Below are positions 55,499 to 64,000 of a DNA stretch of 64,000 nucleotides, piece after piece. The stretch covers positions 40,004,001 to 40,068,000 of the forward strand of contig JARKIP010000035.1 of assembly GCA_029990175.1 (NCBI GenBank), given 5' to 3'. The notes beneath the pieces are model-generated. The model had not been told where the DNA came from. It did no database searches and saw only the letters and a list, made by a program, of their open reading frames with translations. This DNA is from Petunia secreta. Taxonomy: Eukaryota > Streptophyta > Magnoliopsida > Solanales > Solanaceae. Every line of letters starts with the position of its first letter. Within the stretch, counting starts at the first letter, position 1. The translations under genes were made by a program, and so were the position numbers.

Positions 55499-57376
55499 TT
55501 GGCAATATTTCACTTTTTCGGCATTCATACTAATAATCCCATTGAGTCTACAATCGCAACGTGTAATGAAACAATGGAGCTTGGAGAAGCTAGAGTTGGT
55601 TATGATGATTTTGATGAAACTACACAAGAAGAAATTGAGAGATTTGAAAAGAAACCTAAGCCAAACCTTGAGGAGACTGAGGTGATAAACTTAGTAAATG
55701 AGGAAACTGTGAAAGAGACAAGGATCAATGTGCATCTCACCGCCGAGGATAAGAAGCTGTATGCTGAGTTTCTTAAGGAGTATGAGGACGTATTCGCCTG
55801 GTTGTACGATGACATGACTAGCATAAGAACGGATGTGGTAGCTCACAAATTACCTATCAATCCGGGCTTTCCGCCAGTCAAGCAAAAGGCACAAACATTC
55901 AAGTTATCAGTTCTGCTGAAAATTGGTGAAGAGGTAACTAAGCAACTCAACGCAGGGATTTTGAAAACGGTCAAGTATCCAACTTGGTTGGCCAACATTG
56001 TCCCAGTGCCGAAGAGAGATGGGAAACTCCGAGTTTGCGTGGACTATAGAGATCTGAATAGAGCAAGTCCGAAAGATGATTTTCCGCTGCCAAACATACA
56101 TATCCTGATTGACAATTGTGCGGAGCATGAACTACAATCCTTCGTAGACTGTTTCGCTGGTTATCATCAAGTTCTCATGGATAAGGAGGATGCCGAGAAG
56201 ACAGCTCTCACTACATCTTGGGGGACTTATTGCTAAAAGGTCATGCCATTTGGGTTAAAAAATGCTGGAGCAACTTACATGAGGGAAATGACAACCATGT
56301 TCCATGACCTTGACAACTTGCGCAAGTTCTTCAATCGCTTGCGAAAGTACAATTTGAAGCTAAATCCGGCAAATTATGCATTTGGTGTCCCGGCAGGGAA
56401 GCTCTTGGGTTTCATCGTCAGTAGGAGGGGTATCAAGTTGGATCCGTCCAAGATCAAAGCCATCAAAGAATTGCCACCCCCAAGAAGTAAGAATGAGGTT
56501 ATGAGCTTCCTAGGAAGGCTCAATTACATCAACCGTTTCATAGCACAATCAGCCGTCATCTGTGAGCCAATCATCAAGTTGTTGAAGAAAGACGTGGAGA
56601 TCGAGTGGACAGTGGATTGCCAAAAGGCATTTGATCGGATTAAGGAATATTTGTCGTGCCCGCCTGTGCTGGTCCCACCCGAGCCTGGGCGACCTTTGAT
56701 ATTATATCTGTCCGTGGTAGACTCGGCCTTTGGTTGTGTATTGGGACTACATGATTCAACTGGGAGGAAGGAGCAAGCCATATACTATCTGAGCAAGAAG
56801 TTCACGCCGTATGAAGCCAAGTACACATTGCTGGAGCGCACGTGGTGTGCATTGACATGGATAGTACAAAAGTTGAGACACTACTTGACATCCTACTCAA
56901 CGCTGCTGATATCAAGGATGGACCCTCTCAAGTACATTTTTCAAAAATCAATGCCTACTGGAAAACTGGCTAAATGGCAAATATTGCTCAGCGAATTCGA
57001 CATCACTTTTGCGGTGAAAGCTCAAGCTTTGGCTGATCATATGGCCGAGAACCCGGTGGGAGATGACTATGAGCCTTTGCACACCTACTTCCCCGATGAA
57101 GAAGCCATGTTCGTAGGAGAAGAGATCACCGAAGAATATGATGCTTGGAGACTATTTTTCAATGGAGCGGTCAATTTGAAAGGAGTCGGCATTGGAGCGG
57201 TATTAGTTTCCGAGACTGGGCAACACTATCCTGTCACGGCCAAACTAAGGTTCCCTTGCACCAACAACATGGCGGAGTATGAGGCCTGCATCTTGGGTCT
57301 TAGATTGGCAGTAGATATGAACATACAAGAGTTGCTGGCAATCAGAGATTCTCACTTACTGATTCATCAAGTTTGA
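55499..57376 (+). pseudogene. pol: TAT-C reverse transcriptase and RNase H domains, RT active site deleted
   Basis: RT landmarks are VPVPKRDGKLRVCVDYRDLN (about 55990-56050), NRASPKDDFPLP, MDKEDAEKTA and MPFGLKNAGATYMREM. The text then jumps from TMFHD to LDNLRKFFNRLRKYNLKLNP at about 56309, so the segment that should hold Y-V-D-D is gone. A stop lies at 56234. The connection and first RNase H follow (AFDRIKEYLSCPPVLVPPEP, IYYLSKKFTPYEAKY). The second RNase H reads WRLFFNGAVNLKGVGIGAVL, NNMAEYEACILGLR and RDSHLLIHQ. The first catalytic Asp of this second domain is Asn at 57161-57163. Confidence 0.92.
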
Positions 57377-58254
57377 GGAGAATGGACCGCGAAGAATCTG
57401 AAGATACTGCCATACCTGGAGTGCATAAAGGAGTTGAAGCAAAGATTTACCAAAATAGAATTCCGGCATGTACCTCAACTATAAAATTAGTTCGCGGACG
57501 CTTTGGCCACCATATCTGCCATGATCAAGCATCCTAATAAGAACTACATCGATCCAATACCCGTGACGGTGAGGAAGCAACCAGCTTACTGCTATCACGA
57601 AGAAGAAGAGTCAGACGGACAGCCTTGGTTCTACGACATTAAAGAGTTTCTCAAAGACGGTAGCTATCCAAAGAATGCAACAGGCCTCCAAAAGAAGACA
57701 CTGAGGAGGTTAGCAAATGGTTTCTTTCTGAATTGAGAGGTTTTGTACAAAAGGACGCCCGATCTGGGTTTGTTGCGATGTGTAGACGCAAAAGAAGCTG
57801 CCAAATTGTTAAAAGAGGTACACTATGGGGCGTGTGGCCCACACATGAATGGTTTTGTGCTTGCAAAGAAGATTTGGAGGGCTGGCTATTTTTAGATGAC
57901 AATGGAGTGGGCTGGCTATTTTTGGATGACAATGGAGCATGATTGCATAAAGCACGCGAAGAAATGCCATCAATTCCAAGTCCATGGAGATATGATTTGA
58001 GTGCCTCCCAACGAGTTGAACATTATAGGATCGCCTTGGCCTTTTGCCGCTTGGGGAATGGATGTCATAGGACCTATCGAGCCAGCCGCTTCCAATGGGC
58101 ATCGCTTCATACTGGTGGCCATTGACTATTTTACCAAATGGGTGGAAGCTGCATCATACAAGTCAGTAACAAAGAAAGTGGTGTCGAACTTTGTCCGTGA
58201 TAAGATGATCTGCCGATTTGGCATCCCTGAATCCATCATCACTGACAATGGGTC
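57377..58254 (+). pseudogene. TAT-C integrase, cut by the ATH LTR
   Basis: After a linker (FADALATISAMIKHPNKNYI) the zinc region is readable as VHYGACGPHMNGFVLAKKIW and CIKHAKKCHQFQVHGD. The core then reads NIIGSPWPFAAWGMDVIGPI, FTKWVEAASYKSVTKKVV and ends at IITDNG. The second catalytic Asp is just present; the Glu is absent because the ATH LTR follows. A 30-bp in-frame duplication (about 57870-57929) repeats GGGCTGGCTATTTTT. Stops at 57376, 57481 and others break it. Confidence 0.88.
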
Positions 58255-59598
58255 TGTTGCTCCCAAACGCACATGCAAGTATACGCGGTCGACAAGTACT
58301 AAAGTGATAAAATCGAGTATCGTTCCCACGAGGACTGTGCAGACACAAACAATTTCTAAACAAACTATCCAGGGATCTTTTTCTTTGATGGTAAGAGTTT
58401 TTGTAACTAACAAACAGTAATTAAAGTGCTAGAAGTGTAGTCGAGCAATAGTGCAATACTTTGGTTGTTAACAATATTAAGAGGACGGTCGAGGGTCAGA
58501 GTTACGAACAATCCAGTTAATGTATCCAATTGATTCCACTTCTTAAATCCTGGGTTACTAACTGACAAAGTAAATGTAACTGTGAAAACCTTTCAGTTCT
58601 TCACAGTCTATGCAAGCTACTTCAATCCCTATATGTCTATGGGTTAAATCACATGCACGCATTAACGAATTCTGTAATGAGTTAAACTAGGCAAGCAAGT
58701 ATATGTCTATCCTACTCGCAAATTGGTTCCCCGATGCCCGGGTTCACAAACTAGTTCTATTATTTCTTATTACGTAATTGAATTCTCTCTTTCGAGTTCA
58801 ATCCAAAAACCATAGATAATGCATAATTATCGAGCTCTAACAATTATACAAGTGAAATCAAGAAGGAATAAGTAACCCGTTATGGGATTCAATCAATGGG
58901 AATCAATCTTCAACAATCAACCTTCATTTAATACTCTAACCCTAGAACGTAATGTTTAGCCACACATATTCATAATCACAAGGCAAAGGTTTGGTGTAAT
59001 AATGAAATAATTGATGTAATAGATGAAAGATTAGGAATAAACCCTTGTTCAATGAGTATGGTGCTCTCAAAATTGCTCCAAAGTAAGAACTCCCTTCAAA
59101 AACTAAGTAAAGTGCTATTTATAATGTTTACAACAACCTAGTAATAAGTTAGACCCAAGCCTAGACGAAATAGGAAGTAAAAATCCGCACAAGGGGCGCT
59201 ATAACGGGCGCCCCGCGCCTCCTAACGCGCTAGGACAATCAGAAGACGCCAAACTTTGGGCGCTATAGCCACGCGCCATGTGGGAAATCGCGCTGGGGCA
59301 CTGGGCGCTATAGCTGGCGCGCCACGTGCCCCAGAGCGCCCAGCAATTTTTGCTTGTCCCTTGGTCCGAAATCTTGCTCGTGTCGTGCCCTCGTGTGCTC
59401 AATCCAATCCTTAATCAACTTCCAATCAATTCTTGCTCAATCAAGCTCCTAAAAGCTCCAAATGCACTGCGTAACAACTTACACATGCACGACATCAAAT
59501 TAGTGTAAAACCACATTCACAAACTATAAAACGAGCGAATAACAAGTTCAAACATGCAGAAATATTAAGGAAACGTTGGCATAAAATGCCAAACATCA
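58255..59598 (-). repeat. ATH 3' LTR
   Basis: 1344 bp. Plus-strand ends are TGTTGCTCCC and CCAAACATCA. It interrupts the TAT-C integrase just after GACAATGGG. The left flank GGGTC is the candidate target duplication, and its partner is outside the window. The GC-rich block GGCGCTATAACGGGCGCC occurs at about 59197-59215, with similar words to 59340. Confidence 0.82.
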
Positions 59599-59611
59599 CC
59601 ACCCCACACTT
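59599..59611 (-). other. ATH polypurine tract
   Basis: On the minus strand AAGTGTGGGGTGG abuts the LTR, a typical Athila-type tract. Similar words AAGTGTGGGGTGG occur at about 61311-61323 and 62763-62775 on the minus strand, so the element has repeated purine tracts around its extra ORF. Confidence 0.7.
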
Positions 59612-61417
59612 GAACCTTTGCTTGCCCTCGAGCAAGTCACATCTCACTTCCCAACCTAGGTAAAACAGGTCTGCCTATGACTATGGTTGATACCGACCAT
59701 TGAACCAATGCACACATGACTACTATGGATCCACAACATGCCAACAATTTGCCAAAACCAAAAATATGAGAACAACTACCCCAAAATAGCTCAAGTGCAC
59801 AACTCAACTTATTGCAACCATGCTACCACAAAATCACACCTATCTACTCAACTAAGAACCATCAACTTTACCTATCTCATGCAAACCATGTGCCCTCACC
59901 AATATGAAGCAAAAGAGTGCCCCCCCCCCCCAAAGATCACACACACAATAGATATCATGAATAGAACGGGGGCAATAACAAATGAATTCACTCACTCTCA
60001 TGTAAGTCTCACATGTCACACACAATGTACCATAGGCTTGCCCGTAGTGTAGGACTCCACTAATGTAAGCTCACTCCAATCGGGATTAACTAGGACTTTA
60101 GAAAAGTCGTAATGTAGGCTAAGGGGCGGGTAGGATACATATGGTAATAGTGACTACCTCCCTAAGCACTTTAATACATCACAATTATTCTAAACAATTC
60201 TCAACAAGCCACCCAATCAACACTTCCACACATACACCTTCTCAACAAGTAGCATTTTTCTTCTAAGCACACACTAGCAAGGAATGGATATTCTTTTCTC
60301 TTTTTATTTCTTTTCCACAATTTTTTTCTTTTCTTTTCAACTTTGCTATTTTTTTTTTCTTTTTCAATTTCATTATCTTCCAACCTTGCCAATGCTTTTC
60401 ACTACTTCACAATTCTAACAATTATTCCCCTTCATTAGCTCCACTCAAAAACCTCCCAATATCCAACCACAACTCCAACATAACAACACAATATCAACTA
60501 AAGTGCTTAAGGAGTAAAGGGCCAAAAGAGATAATTTAGAACAAATGGGTAGGCTCGGGGTGTGGGTGCCAACAAAAAGGGTCAAAGAAATCACAACAGT
60601 TTTTTTCCAAGGTATATATATAAGGGTAGGCAAGTCAAAAGAAGGCCATGTATCATTTCCCGACTAGAGCAAACCTATGATTTCGCTTTGCACACACACG
60701 GGGCAAGTTCTAGTCATTAATATGCAACATGTAGTAAACAAGAACATGCCTCACACACACATCGCACATGATCCACACAAAAAGGTTCCATCAACAACTC
60801 TCAACCAAGCATCTAGAATGCAACTTGTGGAAATTTAAGCATTAATGCACAAAGGTTCACAATCAAGTCAAGCAAGTGGACTCAAGCATCTCAAGGGGGT
60901 CGTTCCAATTTTTCCTAGGCATGCATCACAATTAAAACCCAAGGACACCACAAATAGCACATGCGATCAATTCAAGTCCACCGGTATCAAACAAATCAAA
61001 GACACCTAGCATTCTACCTATTTCCTTCGTCTAGTGTCACCTATACTAACTATCCTAATCCTAAAAATAAAAACTACCCGGTTCAAAGGCCTCCCCGTGG
61101 AAAAGAACCGAGGCCATAAGAAAAACCACGGGGCGGATGACATGTACCACTAATAAAACTAAAAGGAAAATCTTTTTGGAATTTTTTATTGGTTTTCTAA
61201 TTTTTTTTTTCATATATTAAAGCAAGAAATAAATCAAAATAAAGTCAACTGACAAAAGAAAAATCCTACGGTACATGCATCCTAACCTCAAAAATAGCTA
61301 AAGGGCAGTACCCCACCCCACACTTAAACTAAGCAATGTCCCCAGTGCGACAAAGAAGTAAGTGCAAAAGTAAAAGAAAACTGCCCTGATATCCGGGTGG
61401 TGCGCAGGAGTGTGGAC
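59612..61417 (-). other. ATH non-coding spacer between the extra ORF and the 3' LTR
   Basis: A/T-rich sequence with homopolymer runs (C at about 59922-59933, T at about 60345-60360 and 61200). I see no coding domain. Confidence 0.55.
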
Positions 61418-62721
61418 CTAGTCCTCCTCCTCATAAGAGCCACGGCCCTCAGCATCAGTCGCCTCAACCTCACTGTCCGGATCGTGAGCAACAATATCCA
61501 AATCAGTGTTCTCATCCTCCTCCGGAGGCATCTCTACCGCTCGAGTCATGCCTAGTAGGCGCTTCGAGGTCTCCAGTAGAGGCACATTGCGATCAATAGC
61601 TGCAAAATCCATGCCGACCGCCGGGCCATCTGCTCCATCATCAAATACTGACGCGCAGACAAGTTGGCGTCTGATTCCTGCCACTCATCCGCCGTCAGTC
61701 TCACCCGTGCAGTAGTGGTCACTCCCTTGACCTAGGCAATATCAAATGGCTTCCCTATATCAGGGACAATGCGATCCCCAATCTCATCCACGGGGACGCC
61801 AGCCTGCTCTAAATACCGGGTCAGGAGGTTCCCAAAATACAAGCGACTACATGAATCTAGCTTTTGTTGCTCCTTCATCACGCGCAACATGTAGTAGCCT
61901 ATATTGACCGGCCTCCCAGTCATGAAGAAATATACCATGCACGCCCGAGTCTTGGTGACCTCGGAATAATGAGAAGATGGTAATATGCGTGCATTGATAA
62001 ACCGCATCCACACACGAGTCGGTTTGAGAAACTGCGAGAAGTACATATACTTTTGTCTTCCTGACGAACTGCGCTCCCACTTATGAGCGGAGCTCTCGCC
62101 ACAAAGTGTGTCTCGCAGAGCCTTGTAGTCAGACTTTTTAATGAACTCCTTCATATCATCATAATCAGGGTCCTCGACCCCCAAAAAGGCATTCAATGCC
62201 GTATGGTCTAGCTTCACTCTCACCCCCCTCACCGTGACCATATCATCCTCCTTCCATGCGTCGTCCGGCTCCCAGTTGGCATAAAGCTCTTGCACTAAAT
62301 CAAGGTTGGCATGCCCCGAACTCTCAAATACCGAGTCCCACTTTAAAGCAATTATCGCCTCGGCCACCCCTCGGAATTTTTGCATAACCCTCCTCTTATC
62401 AATTGCTTGCTCGGGGATGTACCCCGAAAGCCTCACATTTTTATACCATGTTTGGCACTCACCTCTCTTTACAAAAGTGATGCCATAACGTGTCTTTCCT
62501 CCGGGACGTGGTATCGGCACCGCGTCCTTAGGTATCTTTGCCTTGGCCTTTGCCTTTGGTTTGGCCGTGGGCTTGGCCGGTGCCTTGCCCTTTTGCTTTC
62601 TAGAAGAAGGCCCGGCTTGGAGTGCTCTCCTCGGGCCCGAGGCGGATGAAGAACTCTTGCTTGGTAGAGGTGTGGTCACCATGGTACCTACACAACAATA
62701 GATCAACGATGAGATGGACAA
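61418..62721 (-). pseudogene. ATH extra ORF, putative plant transposon protein domain
   Basis: Minus-strand ORF starting MSISSLIYCC, or at MVTTPLPSKSS 12 codons later. It has a basic Lys/Pro/Ala tail region (KGKAPAKPTAKPKAKAKAK), then a globular part: YGITFVKRGECQTWYKN, LVQELYANWEPDDAWKEDDM, VRVKLDHTALNAFLGVEDPD, MYFSQFLKPTRVWMRFINAR and MVYFFMTGRPVNIGYYMLRV. This matches the family annotated as putative plant transposon protein in many retroelement-rich genomes; I know no function for it. The first frame is open for 329 residues to TAG at 61732, and a further coding segment (61684-61418) with an acidic end lies in another frame. No signal peptide or clear membrane helix is visible. Confidence 0.7.
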
Positions 62722-64000
62722 CTAAGCACCAAAAATACAATTTAAGCTCAATTGGTAGGGTACCACCCCACACTTATCACACACTCTATGTGTTAATCAT
62801 TTTAACTCAATGGCACAAGCAACCCCACACTTAAACAAAACTAGCTTCGGACAAAGTATGCCACGTTTTTTATATTTCAAGATCAAGCTAGTGTGGGTGC
62901 ATCATGATCAATTCTTATGTGTGTGCGACACTTAATGTCCATAATAAGCCTAAGGAATGCATTGCTACTCAAGAATTCACAATGTCATACAATTTTCATC
63001 ATTGAGGCTTTTTCACAAACTCTTGCTGTGCACACTTTGAAACTATCAATTTCAATGAGTTTTGGAATGTGCCAACCCTCCCAAACTGTTGGGAGATCTC
63101 TTTTTACAAGTCACAAGCTATCTATCTAGCACCATGAACAATTTAAGCACAACAAGAGTAAAATTTATGCATAAACTTGTAACTAGCTAAGAAATCTTCC
63201 ATGAAAAAGAATTAGTTCAACTTACATGTTATTGAGAGAGAAAAGTAGGAATTTACTTACTTGAAGGTGTTAGAGTGGATTGCAACAATATTGGGAATGA
63301 TTCCAAGTGTTAGAGGTGAATTGGTGAGTGCTTAGAGAGTAATTAGAGTGAAACTAGTGAAGAAATTAGTATAGAAATCGGGTATAAGGGGTTGGGGGAA
63401 ACCGGGTCGCGGGTCAAGACCCGTTTGACCCGAAAAACTAAAAAAATTTTGGCCGGGCGCCATAAGGTCCGCGGCGCGGGCAAAACATGCCACAATTTTT
63501 GAACATTCTGCTTGCCTTGGCGCGTTGGGAGGCGCGGGGCGCTCCCAAACGTGCCAGGCTATTTTTTTAGCTTATAATTTCGCACGTTGGGAGGCGCGGG
63601 GCACTCCCGAACGCGCCCGAGCACGTTTTTTCGCACCGATTTTTGATTCCAAGTGTGAACCCAAGCGCGGGACATGTCTCGGGACATCCCGTACCCCTCA
63701 ATGCATTAATTTCACCTTGTTTAGCTCACCCGATTCCTACAAAAACGACACACAAAAACAACAAACTACGTGACACTATAAAACAAAAAATACTAAACTA
63801 TTACAAGTACAAGCTCGGGTTGCCTCCCGAGAAGCGCCTTGTTTAACGTCGTGGCACGACGGGTATTAATCAAGGGTCCCTCAAAGTAATGGAAGTGCGG
63901 TGATTCACCGAACCTCCCCAGTAATGTTTCACCCTTTGACTATTAACCAAGAATGTGTTCTCAGAATTCGGGGCTTTTAATTCAACCGCTCCATGTGCGG
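62722..64000 (-). other. ATH region upstream of the extra ORF
   Basis: Mostly non-coding. It contains GC-rich words (GGCGCGGGGCGCTCCC) at about 63530-63610. The minus-strand text around 63800-63850 (CGGGTTGCCTCCCGAGAAGC on the plus strand) recurs in many Athila-like elements near the end of pol, by memory. Pol itself is not in the window. Confidence 0.5.

Larger units (their letters stand above)
49925..58254 (+). mobile_element. TAT-C: plus-strand Tat/Ogre-like element, both ends missing
   Basis: ORF1, gag, protease, G-patch segment, RT, RNase H, a second archaeal-type RNase H and integrase occur in Tat order on the plus strand. No 5' LTR or primer site is visible before 49925, where a minisatellite ends. 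The right end is cut inside the integrase by the ATH LTR at 58255. Many stops and a deletion in the RT active site show that it is dead. Confidence 0.9.
58255..64000 (-). mobile_element. ATH: Athila-like gypsy element, minus strand, 3' part
   Basis: The 3' LTR is 58255-59598. The purine tract on the minus strand (AAGTGTGGGGTGG) lies next to it, and an ORF of the plant-transposon-protein type lies upstream at 61418-62721. Long non-coding stretches around that ORF fit Athila. Gag-pol and the 5' LTR should lie beyond 64000. The lineage call rests on the LTR start TGATGTTTGGCATTTTATGC, the purine tract and the ORF, and is partly inference. Confidence 0.72.

Noticed and set aside
62306..62834. Plus-strand frames opposite the ATH extra ORF
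   Set aside because: Shadow frames of the minus-strand ORF with no domain of their own.

Overview
This window is plant nuclear DNA made almost entirely of LTR retrotransposons inserted into one another. I found no host gene, tRNA, rRNA or CRISPR array. Every coding region belongs to a plant retroelement: Ty1/copia Sirevirus-like, Ty3/gypsy Tat/Ogre-like, Athila-like, and a gypsy-derived non-autonomous group. Most are broken by stops and frameshifts, often CGA to TGA or CAA to TAA. The lineage mix and style of repeats fit a large, repeat-rich eudicot genome, perhaps a nightshade relative; that taxonomic guess is inference. I named the elements as follows: OGR-A, TAT-B and TAT-C (Tat/Ogre-like), N1 to N4 (non-autonomous family), SIR (Sirevirus-like copia) and ATH (Athila-like).

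Layout. (1) 1-39924 is the right-hand and largest part of OGR-A. It has the end of its 5' LTR (1-811), a tRNA-Arg type primer site (815-832), an ORF1-type region (29878-31216), about 5 kb of non-coding DNA with tandem arrays, and a complete 3.7 kb 3' LTR (36234-39924). It has no gag-pol. (2) N1 (1334-28776) sits in the OGR-A leader. (3) SIR (2181-11913, minus strand, TSD GTTGT) and N2 (14532-26688, plus strand, TSD TATTC) both sit inside N1. (4) N2 is itself interrupted by remains of N4 (3' LTR 22083-22808) and N3 (16409-21393, minus strand), in an arrangement that needs an inversion plus deletions. (5) OGR-A is inserted in TAT-B (minus strand, gag to protease region 39925-42869, PBS 44608-44625, LTR from 44629). 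(6) 45916-49925 holds two head-to-tail copies of another LTR-like repeat with minisatellites. (7) 49925-58254 is TAT-C (plus strand), with ORF1, gag, protease, G-patch, RT/RNase H and a truncated integrase. (8) 58255-64000 is the 3' part of ATH (minus strand), whose LTR interrupts the TAT-C integrase. The deepest nesting is TAT-B > OGR-A > N1 > N2 > N4 > N3.

The most interesting content is the N family. N1 to N4 have different LTRs but share a PBS type, a polypurine tract with an adjoining palindrome, and a long unrecognised coding region (here called X). In N2, X follows gag and retropepsin in one reading frame, where reverse transcriptase would normally lie. Second, SIR carries at least 17 exact copies of a near-palindromic 11-mer, GGA[AC]C[AT]G[GT]TCC, spread over LTRs, gag, pol and the env-position ORF in all three codon phases. 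Both call for database and genome-wide comparison, which I could not do.
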